DNA of 33,893 nt from CAVALG01 sp963589585 (GCA_963589585.1 CAVALG010000108.1:1-33893); one strand, 5' to 3'; shown: positions 5,995 through 14,336, counted from the stretch's first letter. A program made the numbers and translations. The notes: a model not told the origin generated them from the letters alone.

Positions 5995-6012
5995 TGTTTG
6001 GGGGCTGATTTT

Positions 6013-7203
6013 TTGGACAGAGTTATTCTGCACTGTGATTTTAATAACTTTTTTGCCTCTGTTGCGTGCAGGGATAACCCAGAACTCAAAGGTCACGCCG
6101 TAGCGGTATGCGGCAGTGAAAAAGAACGCAGAGGAATTGTCCTTGCCAAAAATGAAATTGCAAAGGCACAAGGCGTAACCACGGCCGAAACCGTATGGAT
6201 GGCAAAGAAAAAATGCCCGTCGCTTATTATAGTTCCGCCCGACCATAAAAGGTATAAATACTTTTCGGACGAAGTTCATAAAATTTATTTGCGTTTTACC
6301 GATCAGGTTGAAAAATTCAGCATTGATGAAAGTTGGCTTGATGTTACGGGCAGTCTGCGCCTGTTTGGGGACGGCAAAACGATAGCCGACACAATCAGAA
6401 AAACGGTTAAAAGTGAATTGGGGCTTACCGTATCGGTCGGCGTAAGTTTCAATAAAATATTTGCCAAAATGGCTTCTGACCTTAAAAAACCGGATGCAAC
6501 CACCGTTATAACCAGAGATAATTACAAAGATATACTATGGAAATTGCCGATTAAGGATATGATCGGCATCGGCAAAAGTTCCGAAAACAAGCTGCGCTCG
6601 CTTGGGATATTTACGGTTGGCGATATTGCGGCGGCAGACCCTGTAATTCTTGAAAAATCTATGCGCAAACAGGGGCGCACCCTTTGGGAATATGCAAACG
6701 GTGAAGAAAATTCACCCGTTGAAAGGTTTGACGCGGTAACACCGCCAAAAAGCATCGGGCGTTCAACCACCGGAGCGGAAGATATAACCGATATGCAGGA
6801 ATTGCACAAGGTGCTTTTAAAACTCACGGAGGAAGTCACCGCCTCACTCCGCAAATGGGGTTTTTTTGCAAGCGGCGTGCAGGTACACCTGCGTACCCTT
6901 GATTTGCAGGTAAAGGAAATGCAGTGTCGGCTTGAGCGCCCCTGCTGCACCACCAAAACAATTGAAGCCGCAGGAATGGACCTGATAAAGCGCCACGGCG
7001 GCATCGTAAAGCCTTTGCGCTCGGTAGGTATACGGGTGTTCGGGTTTACGGAAACAGATGCTCACCAATTCTCGTTATTTGATGATACAGGTGAGGATAA
7101 CTCAAAAGATGAAGATGTGGAACGCTCGATAGACCAAATCAAGGAACGCTTTGGGAAAGAGTGCATATCCAGAGCCGCCACTCTTAAAAAACCGCGGCGC
7201 TGA
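6013..7203 (+). CDS. dinB: DNA polymerase IV (Y-family, DinB/UmuC)
   Basis: A 396-aa translesion polymerase. The catalytic carboxylates are in VILHCDFNNFFASV (Asp9) and KFSIDESWLDV (Asp105-Glu106); SVGVSFNKIFAKMASDLKKP is the conserved palm/fingers motif; a helix-hairpin-helix thumb (KLPIKDMIGIGKSSENKLRSLGI, in part) and a little-finger domain follow. I chose the TTG at 6013, giving MDRVILHCD as in relatives, because GGGGG at 6000-6004 is correctly spaced; the longer TTG at 5989 lies inside the LexA box. The gene stands alone behind an SOS-type promoter, so it should be induced by DNA damage. Confidence 0.93.
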   Translation: MDRVILHCDFNNFFASVACRDNPELKGHAVAVCGSEKERRGIVLAKNEIAKAQGVTTAETVWMAKKKCPSLIIVPPDHKRYKYFSDEVHKIYLRFTDQVEKFSIDESWLDVTGSLRLFGDGKTIADTIRKTVKSELGLTVSVGVSFNKIFAKMASDLKKPDATTVITRDNYKDILWKLPIKDMIGIGKSSENKLRSLGIFTVGDIAAADPVILEKSMRKQGRTLWEYANGEENSPVERFDAVTPPKSIGRSTTGAEDITDMQELHKVLLKLTEEVTASLRKWGFFASGVQVHLRTLDLQVKEMQCRLERPCCTTKTIEAAGMDLIKRHGGIVKPLRSVGIRVFGFTETDAHQFSLFDDTGEDNSKDEDVERSIDQIKERFGKECISRAATLKKPRR

Positions 7204-7214
7204 TATACAGCATA

Positions 7215-7421
7215 GCAAAAACGGCAGGGGCTCCCCTGCCGACCGAGTTTGGACGAGGACTCCGTTCGCTCGAAAATCAAAGATTTCCGGACTGCACTCT
7301 GTCCCCGCCAATACCACCCCTGTATTCTTAAAAATCCGCCCGTTAGGCGGATTTTCGCTTATAAAGTATTTTTTCGCCGCACATGTCAGCGAAAAAATAG
7401 AATGCGGCGCCAAAGCGCCGC
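7215..7421. other. Cluster of hairpins between dinB and the LysR gene
   Basis: There is no gene here. Five inverted repeats follow one another: GGCAGGGG 7223-7230 with CCCCTGCC 7233-7240; CGAAAATC/GATTTcCG at about 7271-7289; AAAATCCGCC 7331-7340 with GGCGGATTTT 7346-7355; TATTTTTTCGC 7367-7377 with GCGAAAAAATA 7389-7399; and GCGGCGC 7404-7410 with GCGCCGC 7415-7421. The third looks like a dinB terminator. The last one, read leftward, is followed by a T-rich stretch and can terminate the LysR gene. The G/C-rich left part may be an intergenic repeat. Confidence 0.55.
7331..7355. terminator. Likely intrinsic terminator after dinB
   Basis: A 10-bp perfect stem (AAAATCCGCC/GGCGGATTTT) with loop CGTTA; the stem itself provides the T-run on both strands, so it could work in either direction. 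Confidence 0.65.
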
Positions 7422-7478
7422 AAAAACAGAAATATAATTTTGCCTAGACAAAACAATCAGGGTCTTCCCTGCCGATTT

Positions 7479-8369
7479 TTAATTTGAATATTCTTTCATT
7501 TTTTCTACCAGCTTTAAAACATCTTTATCGGCACTAAAACTGTAAAGCAAACCGTAGGGAATACTGTAATCCCAATTGACGGGGATAGAAACAAGACCCG
7601 GGTGGACATCCTGCCAACATTCAATAGTAAGCAGAACATTGCCTGTTTCGGCACAGCGATTAAAAACCGACAAATCATAAAACTGCGGTGTATCTTCAAT
7701 ATAAATTTGCGGATGGTTGATTTCAATGTCATTGCGTATAAAGTCATTTACTCCCGAATCGCCCTTTGCAACCATCATAAGCGTTTCGCCGTACAGGTCG
7801 GTTATATCTATCTCGTTTTTGGCGGCAAGGCGATGTTCCCGTGATACCGCTATCATCTTTTTATATCGCCCGAGCGGAGTGAAATTGCAAAGCGACAGCC
7901 ACGCTTTGGAATCGCACACGCCTATAAGAAAATCAAATTTTTCGCCTAAATTTTTTATTTCTGACAAAATTCCCTCGTGGTTATCCTCAAACGGAACAAG
8001 GTGCAACTTATAATCAGGAAAATCTTTATTCACCTTATACCACAGGTCCATAAACGGCTTTGCAGGGTTAAGCATTGAAGTGCCGACGCAAAATGTGGTG
8101 TTGTAATTAAGCGTTTCGGCTCTCGCTTTCGCAACCGCCTTGTTTGAATAGGCAATTACGGTTTTCGCCTCGTTGTAAATCACCTTGCCTGCAGGCGTCA
8201 AGCGTACACCTGTAGGCGTGCGCTCTATCAATTTAAGGTTAAGATGTGCTTCAAACGAATTTATCTGTTTCATAACGGCGGTTGGCGAAATAAAAAGCCT
8301 ATCAGCCGCCTTTGTGAAACTTCCGCAATCGGCAACCGCTGAAAAGGTATTAAGTAATGGGTTATACAT
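7479..8369 (-). CDS. LysR family transcriptional regulator
   Basis: A 296-aa LTTR of standard length. The N-terminal winged helix-turn-helix is FSAVADCGSFTKAADRLFIS followed by PTAVMKQINSFEAHLNLKLIERT (split across residues 9-52). A linker helix and a periplasmic-binding-protein-like effector domain follow (about 90-296, starting NTTFCVGTSM). The start at 8369 has GAGGTG upstream. It is transcribed away from the five-gene redox operon from a promoter that shares a base with the operon promoter, so it most likely autoregulates and controls that operon. The effector is unknown; the operon content points to an oxidant, quinone-like or electrophilic ligand. Confidence 0.93.
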   Translation of the reverse strand: MYNPLLNTFSAVADCGSFTKAADRLFISPTAVMKQINSFEAHLNLKLIERTPTGVRLTPAGKVIYNEAKTVIAYSNKAVAKARAETLNYNTTFCVGTSMLNPAKPFMDLWYKVNKDFPDYKLHLVPFEDNHEGILSEIKNLGEKFDFLIGVCDSKAWLSLCNFTPLGRYKKMIAVSREHRLAAKNEIDITDLYGETLMMVAKGDSGVNDFIRNDIEINHPQIYIEDTPQFYDLSVFNRCAETGNVLLTIECWQDVHPGLVSIPVNWDYSIPYGLLYSFSADKDVLKLVEKMKEYSN

Positions 8370-8400
8370 ACCGCACCTCTATAAACTTTTGGTTTACACT

Positions 8401-8429
8401 ATAATAACATATCGGATATTCCAAGTCAA
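8401..8429 (-). promoter_or_regulatory. Promoter of the LysR gene
   Basis: On the minus strand TTGACT (8424-8429) and TATTAT (8401-8406) are 17 nt apart. The -35 box touches that of the divergent operon promoter (both use base 8424). Confidence 0.7.
8409..8419. promoter_or_regulatory. Candidate LysR operator half
   Basis: ATATCGGATAT is a perfect 5-bp inverted repeat around a central G. It lies within the spacer of the regulator promoter and against the -35 box of the operon promoter. LTTRs typically bind such dyads near the target -35; this assignment is inference. Confidence 0.35.
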
Positions 8430-8447
8430 CACCTACGGTATTATAAT
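8419..8447 (+). promoter_or_regulatory. Promoter of the redox operon
   Basis: TTCCAA (8419-8424) lies 17 nt before a perfect TATAAT (8442-8447). The weak -35 box with a perfect -10 box is typical of promoters that need an activator, which fits the adjacent LysR gene. Confidence 0.7.
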
Positions 8448-8476
8448 GATTACAGATTAGAAAGGTGGTTACGGCA

Positions 8477-8983
8477 ATGTCAAACAAACTGATTGCTTTT
8501 TACTCAAGAGCCGATGAAAATTACTTTGGCGGCACACTTAAGATGTTAAAAGTCGGCAACACTGAAGTTGCGGCGGAAATTATTAAAGATTTAACCGGCG
8601 CGGATATGTTCAAAATAGAGCAGGCAAAACCCTATTCAAAAGGATATAACGACTGTATTGAGGAGGCACGAGTTGACCAGAAAAACGATGCCAGACCCGA
8701 ACTTAAAGCATACCCCGACTCTATTGACAAATATGATGTGATATACCTCGGCTTCCCGAATTATTGGAGCACTATGCCGATGGCAGTATTTACATTTTTG
8801 GAGCGCTTTGATTTTAGCGGAAAAACAATAAAACCGTTTTGCACACACGAGGGCAGCGGACTTGGCAAAAGCGTTGCCGATATAAAGGCGCTTTGCCCCA
8901 CGGCTACGGTTGAAAACGGATTGGCGATACGCGGCTGCAGCGTAGAAAACTCTAAAAAAGAAATTGAGAAATGGGTGAAATAA
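8477..8983 (+). CDS. Flavodoxin-like protein
   Basis: A 168-aa flavodoxin-fold protein. The N-terminal beta strand and FMN phosphate loop are diverged (LIAFYSRADENYFGG), followed by VGNTEVAAEIIKDLTGADMF. YLGFPNYWSTMPMAVFTFLE forms the aromatic FMN-stacking loop and PFCTHEGSGLGKS the last flavodoxin loop. It would carry electrons as a small FMN protein or act as an FMN-dependent reductase. I chose ATG 8477 over an in-frame GTG at 8465 because AAAGGTGG (8461-8468) is then correctly spaced. It is first of five co-directional genes and probably co-regulated by the divergent LysR protein. Confidence 0.88.
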   Translation: MSNKLIAFYSRADENYFGGTLKMLKVGNTEVAAEIIKDLTGADMFKIEQAKPYSKGYNDCIEEARVDQKNDARPELKAYPDSIDKYDVIYLGFPNYWSTMPMAVFTFLERFDFSGKTIKPFCTHEGSGLGKSVADIKALCPTATVENGLAIRGCSVENSKKEIEKWVK

Positions 8984-8985
8984 TT

Positions 8986-9735
8986 ATGGAAAAAGTAACA
9001 GCAGGCAGAGATGCCTTGGGAGAATTTGCGCCAAAGTTTGCAGAACTTAACGACGATGTACTTTTCGGGCAGGTTTGGTCAAGAGAGGCGGAATTATCAC
9101 CGCGCGACCGTTCGCTTGTCACCGTTACCGCGCTTATGGCGCAGGGACTTTGTGACTCATCATTTGAATATCACCTTAAAAAAGCAAAAGAAAACGGCAT
9201 TACAAAATCTGAAATTGCCGAAATTGTAACACACGCCGCTTTTTATGCAGGATGGCCTAAGGCGTGGGCGGTGTTCAGAATGGCTAAAGACATCTGGAAC
9301 GAGCCCGATGGTGAAACCGAAAAGCAAAAGCACGAGAATTCTATGGTTTTTCCTATCGGCGAACCAAACACGGCATTTTCTAAATATTTTATAGGGCAAA
9401 GTTACTTAGCGCCGGTATCCGACAAACAGGTTAAAATTTTTAATGTGACTTTTGAGCCTTCTTGCCGCAACAACTGGCACATTCACAAAGCCGATAACGG
9501 CGGCGGACAGATTCTTGTATGCATTGCAGGAAAGGGATATTACAGAGAGTGGGGCAAAGAAGCGCAAGTGCTTTTACCCGGAGATGTTGTAAACATAGCA
9601 CCCGGTGTTAAACATTGGCACGGCGCCGCGCCCGACAGTTGGTTCTCGCATTTGGCGGTAGAAGTACCGGGAGAAAATGCAGGAACCGAATGGTGCGAAC
9701 CTGTAAGTGATGAAGAATATTTAAAATTAAAGTAA
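8986..9735 (+). CDS. Carboxymuconolactone decarboxylase (AhpD-like)-cupin fusion
   Basis: A 249-aa two-domain protein. Residues about 1-105 are a CMD/AhpD-like helical domain (LSPRDRSLVTVTALMAQG, EIVTHAAFYAGWPKAW). Residues about 130-249 form a cupin barrel with the metal-binding signatures NNWHIHKADNGGGQILVC and VNIAPGVKHWHGAAPDSWFSHLAV. The AhpD-type CxxC pair is absent, so a peroxiredoxin-partner role is not indicated. Fusions of these two domains occur in oxidoreductase operons of gut bacteria, but the reaction is not established. The start at 8986 follows GGTGA and lies just after the flavodoxin stop; an in-frame ATG at 8971 overlaps that gene. Confidence 0.88.
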   Translation: MEKVTAGRDALGEFAPKFAELNDDVLFGQVWSREAELSPRDRSLVTVTALMAQGLCDSSFEYHLKKAKENGITKSEIAEIVTHAAFYAGWPKAWAVFRMAKDIWNEPDGETEKQKHENSMVFPIGEPNTAFSKYFIGQSYLAPVSDKQVKIFNVTFEPSCRNNWHIHKADNGGGQILVCIAGKGYYREWGKEAQVLLPGDVVNIAPGVKHWHGAAPDSWFSHLAVEVPGENAGTEWCEPVSDEEYLKLK

Positions 9736-9752
9736 TAAAGAGGTAATGAATT

Positions 9753-10640
9753 ATGGAATATATCACACTTTCAAACGGCGTAAAAATGCCGCAGCTCGGT
9801 TACGGCGTTTATCAGGTTACTAAAGACGAGTGCGAGCGTTGCGTACTTGACGCTTTAAAGGTTGGATACCGCGCTATTGACACGGCACAGGCATATTTTA
9901 ACGAGGAAGAAGTCGGCTCGGCTATACAAAAATCCGGCGTGCCGCGCGAAGAAATATTTTTAACCTCAAAAGTATGGGTTGAGCACTATGGTTATGAAGA
10001 ATGCAAGCGAAGCGTGCTGGACTCTATGAAAAAACTTAAAACCGACTACATTGACCTTATGCTCTTACACCAGCCCTTCAGCGATTATTACGGTGCTTGG
10101 AGAGCGCTTGAGGAACTGTATGATGAAGGCAAACTCCGCGCTATAGGTATTTCGAATTTTTACCCTGACCGTATGGTGGATATTGCATCATTTTCAAAAA
10201 TAAAACCGATGGTTAATCAAATTGAAATTCATCCGCATTTTCAGCAGAACACCGCTAAAGAATGGAACGAAAAGCACGGTATTAAACTTGAGGCGTGGGC
10301 GCCGTTCGGCGAAGGCAGAGGCGGAATGTTTGATTTGCCCGAACTTAAAGAAATAGGCAAAAAATACGGTAAAACTCCGGCGCAGGTAATACTTCGCTGG
10401 CACCTGCAAAGGGGGATAGTTGTAATTCCGAAATCCACACACATTGAACGGATGGAAGAAAACTTTAGTGTTTTTGATTTTGAGTTGACAGCCGATGATA
10501 TGAAAGAAATAGCAAAACTTGATAAAAACACGAGTTCATTCTTCTCGCATTACGATCCTAAAATGGTAGAATGGTTTGTGGGAATGGTTGAGCAACGCAA
10601 AAATCAACACGACTGCACAAAAGAAAATAAAAATTGGTGA
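9753..10640 (+). CDS. Aldo/keto reductase
   Basis: A 295-aa AKR of full length, an NAD(P)H-dependent carbonyl reductase with a TIM barrel. The catalytic tetrad is complete: Asp43 and Tyr48 in AIDTAQAYFNEEEVG, Lys73 in TSKVWVEHYG, His106 in LLHQPFS. The cofactor region VIPKSTHIERMEENFSVFDF is present near residue 230. AAAGAGGTAATGAATT precedes the ATG, 17 nt after the cupin gene. In this operon it may reduce the aldehyde or quinone-like compound sensed by the LysR protein. Confidence 0.95.
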   Translation: MEYITLSNGVKMPQLGYGVYQVTKDECERCVLDALKVGYRAIDTAQAYFNEEEVGSAIQKSGVPREEIFLTSKVWVEHYGYEECKRSVLDSMKKLKTDYIDLMLLHQPFSDYYGAWRALEELYDEGKLRAIGISNFYPDRMVDIASFSKIKPMVNQIEIHPHFQQNTAKEWNEKHGIKLEAWAPFGEGRGGMFDLPELKEIGKKYGKTPAQVILRWHLQRGIVVIPKSTHIERMEENFSVFDFELTADDMKEIAKLDKNTSSFFSHYDPKMVEWFVGMVEQRKNQHDCTKENKNW

Positions 10641-10652
10641 GGAGGGATTAAT

Positions 10653-11192
10653 ATGAGCAAAAAAGTATTGATTTTATCCGGAAGCCCCAGAAAAGGCGGT
10701 AATTCCGATTTACTGTGCGACGAATTTATGCGCGGCGCCGAGAGCAACGGCAACTGCGTTGAAAAAATACGGATAGCGGAGAAAAAAGTTGCACCCTGCC
10801 TTGGATGTTATTATTGTGCCGACCACGGCGGTGAATGTGTCCGTAAAGACGATATGGCGGAAATTTTGCAAAAAATGATTGATGCAGATGTTCTTGTTCT
10901 TTCAAGCCCTGTTTATTTTTATTCGATAGACGCACAACTTAAAGCGGTAATTGACCGAACGGTTGCGCGGTGGCTTGAAGTAAAAAACAAAGAGTTTTAC
11001 TACATCGCCACTTTGGGTGAAAATGACGCGGCTTCAGCCGATACTACACTTGCCTGTTTCCGCGGATACGCCGACTGTGTTGAAGGCGCTGTTGAAAAGG
11101 GCGTTATAATAGGCGCAGGCGTTCACGAGGTCGGCGCGATTAAAGGATCGCCCGTTATGAAAGAAGCGTACGAAATGGGTAAAAATGTTTAA
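10653..11192 (+). CDS. Flavodoxin family/NADPH-dependent FMN reductase with Cys motif
   Basis: A 179-aa protein of the FMN_red/iron-sulfur flavoprotein group. The phosphate-binding loop is ILSGSPRKGGNSDLL (residues 7-21). A cysteine cluster follows at residues 49-62 (C49, C52, C55, C62; CLGCYYCADHGGEC), then SSPVYFYSIDAQLKAVIDR. The cysteines could bind an iron-sulfur cluster or serve as redox-active thiols. It is slightly shorter at the C-terminus than many relatives. AGGAGGG gives a strong ribosome binding site 12 nt after the AKR gene. Confidence 0.9.
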   Translation: MSKKVLILSGSPRKGGNSDLLCDEFMRGAESNGNCVEKIRIAEKKVAPCLGCYYCADHGGECVRKDDMAEILQKMIDADVLVLSSPVYFYSIDAQLKAVIDRTVARWLEVKNKEFYYIATLGENDAASADTTLACFRGYADCVEGAVEKGVIIGAGVHEVGAIKGSPVMKEAYEMGKNV

Positions 11193-11214
11193 GGTGCGAC
11201 GCGGGGTAACAAAT

Positions 11215-11829
11215 ATGAAAAGAATAATTTGCATACTTTTAAGTTTGGTATTTTTATTTTCGTTAGCGGCTTGCGGAACGGAAGAAAAAACGGTTTCTCT
11301 GCTGCCGTCCGACTCGTCAACAGGCAGCAGCACCGATAACAGCGGAGCAGGGCCTAAAACACTGGTGGTTTATTTTTCTGCCACGGGCAGCACAAGGGCG
11401 GTTGCCGAAACAATAGCCCAAAATCTGGATGCAGATATTTTTGAAATTACCCCTGCCGAACCGTATACGGGTGACGACCTTGATTGGAGCGACGAAAACA
11501 GCCGTGTATCGGCAGAGCACAACGATGAAAGCAAGCGCGATGTTCCGCTTACAAGATACACTATAGAAAATTGGGAAGATTACGGCACGGTTTACATCGG
11601 TTACCCAATATGGTGGGGCGTTGCGGCGTGGCCTGTAAACGGATTTGTTAAGGCAAACGATTTTAGCGGTAAAACAGTTATCCCATTTTGCACCTCTGCA
11701 AGTTCGGGACTTGGCAGCAGCGGTAAACTGCTGGCAAACGAAGCAGGAACGGGCAATTGGTCAGATGGCAAGCGTTTCTCCTCAAATGTATCCGAAGATG
11801 AAATAACCGATTGGTTAAATGAGCAATAA
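11215..11829 (+). CDS. Flavodoxin-like lipoprotein
   Basis: A 204-aa exported flavodoxin. The N-terminus is a lipoprotein signal peptide (MKRIICILLSLVFLFSLAAC, lipobox LAAC with Cys20), then a Ser/Thr/Gly linker (about 30-45). The flavodoxin domain has a classical phosphate loop VVYFSATGSTRAVAE and the aromatic loop YIGYPIWWGVAAWPVNGF, ending with CTSASSGLGSSG. The ATG at 11215 with GGGG upstream is preferred over one at 11185, which lies inside the preceding gene. Membrane attachment outside the cell next to two cytoplasmic flavoproteins suggests extracellular electron transfer or reduction of an external substrate. Confidence 0.88.
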   Translation: MKRIICILLSLVFLFSLAACGTEEKTVSLLPSDSSTGSSTDNSGAGPKTLVVYFSATGSTRAVAETIAQNLDADIFEITPAEPYTGDDLDWSDENSRVSAEHNDESKRDVPLTRYTIENWEDYGTVYIGYPIWWGVAAWPVNGFVKANDFSGKTVIPFCTSASSGLGSSGKLLANEAGTGNWSDGKRFSSNVSEDEITDWLNEQ

Positions 11830-11838
11830 ATAAGAAAG

Positions 11839-11875
11839 CACCTTGCGGAAAACCGATTTTCCTGCAAGGTGTTTT
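11839..11875 (+). terminator. Terminator of the redox operon
   Basis: CACCTTGC (11839-11846) pairs with GCAAGGTG (11864-11871), extended inward by GGAAAA/TTTTCC, and is followed by TTTTA. It separates the operon from the convergent pcrA gene. Confidence 0.85.
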
Positions 11876-11885
11876 ATATTAAATA

Positions 11886-14279
11886 TTAGATTTTTTGCAA
11901 GCGTGCAAAGCCTGCCATAATCTTTTTGGTGCCGCGCTCGTCAAACGCTATTTCCAAAAGCATATCGTTACCCATAGGCTGAACCGACAAAATCATACCG
12001 TCGCCGAATACCTTGTGGCGCACCCTCTCGCCCACTGTGTAGGACTGATTTTCAGCGGTTTTTGCCGCATTTCGTGACGCTGTATACTGTGCCGAAATAG
12101 GTGCGGACGCACTGCGGCGGCGCGGCGAATTACCGTAAGCGGCAGACCCAAATGTAAAGCCGCTGCCTGCGCCTGCAAATGCAGGTTTATATTTAGTTAT
12201 GTTGCAAAGTTCCTTGGGTATTTCCTCTAAAAATCTTGAGGGGAGATTGCGGTTGGTCTGACCGTACAACATTCTTGAAAAGGTGTTCGTTATGTAAAGC
12301 CGTGATTTTGCACGCGTGATGCAAACATAAGCCAGGCGGCGTTCTTCCTCAATTTCTTCATCACCGCCGTATATCGACTGGTTACCGGGAAATATCCCCT
12401 CCTCCATACCGATAAGATAAACATTTTCAAACTCAAGACCCTTTGCGGAATGTATAGTCATAAGTACTACCGAGTCATCCTCGTCATTATAACTGTCAAT
12501 ATCGCTTACAAGGGCAACCTCCTCCAAAAAGCCGGCAAGCGACGGGTTTTCGGACTCTTTTTCGTACTGAATAATGTTAGTAAGCAGTTCGTTAATATTC
12601 TCAATTCGGCTTTCTTCCTCCGGTCCGCCTGTTTTCAATGCAGCAACATAGCCCGAAACATCCAACACTCTTTCAAAAAGTTCCGAAAGCGGTATACTGT
12701 CCTTAACCTCGCTTAAATCTTTTATCATTGCGGCAAATTGCATAAGTTTGGCTGCCGAGCGCGAAAGCGGCGGAAAGTCAGCCGCGTTTTCCATAACCTT
12801 AAAAAAGCTTGTGTTATATTCGGCGGCTATTGCAATGGCGCGCGTAACGCTTGCCTCGCCTATTCCCCTTTTCGGCTCGTTTATTATACGCCTTATTCTT
12901 GTATCGTCATTATTGTTGTTGATAACGCTTAGATAAGATATTACATCTTTGATTTCCTTACGGTCAAAGAACCTGTGACCGCCCACAACCTTATATGGTA
13001 TACCGGAACGGGCAAAAATATTTTCTATGGCGTTTGATTGGGCGTTTGTGCGGTAAAGCACGGCGTTATCCGAGAATTTGCCGCCGCTGCCGACGCTTTT
13101 AACAATATTATCGGCAACAAAGCGTCCCTCCGCCTGTTCGTCAGCCAGCGTATTAACGCAAATTTTTTCACCGTCGCCCATATCCGTCCAAAGATTTTTA
13201 CCCTTACGGGCTTTATTATTGGATATGACCTTATTCGCAGCGCTTAAAATGTTTTGGGTGGAACGGTAGTTTTGCTCAAGCCTTATAACGCAAGCGTTTT
13301 TATACTCACTTTCAAAATTAAGTATGTTTTCTATAGTAGCGCCCCTGAAACGGTAGATGCTCTGGTCGTCATCGCCCACAACACATAGGTTTTTATATTT
13401 TTGCGCCAAAAGGCTTATAAGTTTATACTGGGCGTGGTTGGTGTCCTGATACTCGTCCACCATTATGTATTTATATTTATCCTGATATTTTTCCAGAACA
13501 TCGGGAAATTGTTTAAACAATTTTACCGTGTTGGATATAAGATCGTCAAAATCCATAGCGTTAGCGTCAACTAATGCTTTTTGGTACGCTTTATAAATTT
13601 TTGCAATAATTGAAAGTCTTAAATCCGACGAGTTTTGTTCGGAATATTCTTCAGGGTCTATAAGGCTGTTTTTAGCGTTGCTTATATGTGAAATTGCGGT
13701 TTTTACGGGAATAAGTTTTTCCTCTACACCTAAGTCCTTCATAGTCCTTTTAATAAGGCTTTTCTGGTCGGCGGTGTCATATATCGTAAAATCGGAGGAA
13801 TAGCCTAAATTTGCGCCGTTTATACGCAAAAGTTTAGCGCAGACCGAGTGAAATGTTCCTGCGGTTATATATGAGGCCTGCTCGCCCACCGCAGCGCCTA
13901 TTCTGTCCTTTAATTCGTTTGCCGCTTTATTTGTAAAGGTTATGGCTAATATATTCCACGCCTTTATGGGATTGACGGCTAAAAACGACAAATCATCATC
14001 GCCGTCTGCCGCGTAACGCTCGGCTCTTTCTACCGTTTCGGCGCTGAAATTCCACGGCAACTCGTCCGATACATAGGCGTTGCCGAATTTAATCATATTG
14101 AGTATTCTGTTTACAAGAACCGTTGTTTTTCCGCTGCCTGCACCTGCAAGCACCATAACGGGACCGCTTACCGATGTAACAGCCTTAAACTGCATATCGT
14201 TCATTCGTTTAAAGTACGAGCGGATTATGCTGCGGCGCGCAGTAAGGAAGCGTTCCTTTAAACCGTTGTCATTTGTCAT
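11886..14279 (-). CDS. pcrA: ATP-dependent DNA helicase PcrA/UvrD
   Basis: A 797-aa superfamily 1A 3'-5' helicase. The motifs in order are Walker A LAGAGSGKTTVL (about residue 45), the TFTNKAA motif, Walker B VDEYQDTNHAQY, GDDDQSIYRFRGA, LEQNYRST, MTIHSAKGLEFENVYL and YVCITRAKSRLYI. The C-terminal tail YTVGERVRHKVFGDG is the PcrA-type Tudor-like domain that contacts RNA polymerase. The start at 14279 has GAGGTG upstream. The N-terminus before the Q motif (NDMQFKAV) is about 25 residues longer than in B. subtilis PcrA. It follows secG after a stem-loop. Confidence 0.96.
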   Translation of the reverse strand: MTNDNGLKERFLTARRSIIRSYFKRMNDMQFKAVTSVSGPVMVLAGAGSGKTTVLVNRILNMIKFGNAYVSDELPWNFSAETVERAERYAADGDDDLSFLAVNPIKAWNILAITFTNKAANELKDRIGAAVGEQASYITAGTFHSVCAKLLRINGANLGYSSDFTIYDTADQKSLIKRTMKDLGVEEKLIPVKTAISHISNAKNSLIDPEEYSEQNSSDLRLSIIAKIYKAYQKALVDANAMDFDDLISNTVKLFKQFPDVLEKYQDKYKYIMVDEYQDTNHAQYKLISLLAQKYKNLCVVGDDDQSIYRFRGATIENILNFESEYKNACVIRLEQNYRSTQNILSAANKVISNNKARKGKNLWTDMGDGEKICVNTLADEQAEGRFVADNIVKSVGSGGKFSDNAVLYRTNAQSNAIENIFARSGIPYKVVGGHRFFDRKEIKDVISYLSVINNNNDDTRIRRIINEPKRGIGEASVTRAIAIAAEYNTSFFKVMENAADFPPLSRSAAKLMQFAAMIKDLSEVKDSIPLSELFERVLDVSGYVAALKTGGPEEESRIENINELLTNIIQYEKESENPSLAGFLEEVALVSDIDSYNDEDDSVVLMTIHSAKGLEFENVYLIGMEEGIFPGNQSIYGGDEEIEEERRLAYVCITRAKSRLYITNTFSRMLYGQTNRNLPSRFLEEIPKELCNITKYKPAFAGAGSGFTFGSAAYGNSPRRRSASAPISAQYTASRNAAKTAENQSYTVGERVRHKVFGDGMILSVQPMGNDMLLEIAFDERGTKKIMAGFARLQKI

Positions 14280-14306
14280 TAATTAACACCTCGCAGTAAG
14301 GAAAGA

Positions 14307-14336
14307 ACAGGCGGTTGCAACCGAGCAACCGCCTGT
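14307..14336 (-). terminator. Perfect 12-bp stem-loop between secG and pcrA
   Basis: ACAGGCGGTTGC (14307-14318) pairs fully with 14325-14336 around a 6-nt loop. On the minus strand only a short TCTTT run follows, so termination may be partial, with pcrA partly read from the secG side. Confidence 0.55.

Noticed and set aside
5989..6012. Extended N-terminus of DinB from TTG 5989
   Set aside because: The codons fall inside the LexA box and add residues that Y-family polymerases lack; the TTG at 6013 has the GGGGG ribosome binding site.
7151..7447. Open frames across the dinB 3' end and intergenic hairpins
   Set aside because: No ribosome binding site, they run through terminator hairpins, and the predicted proteins have no recognisable features.
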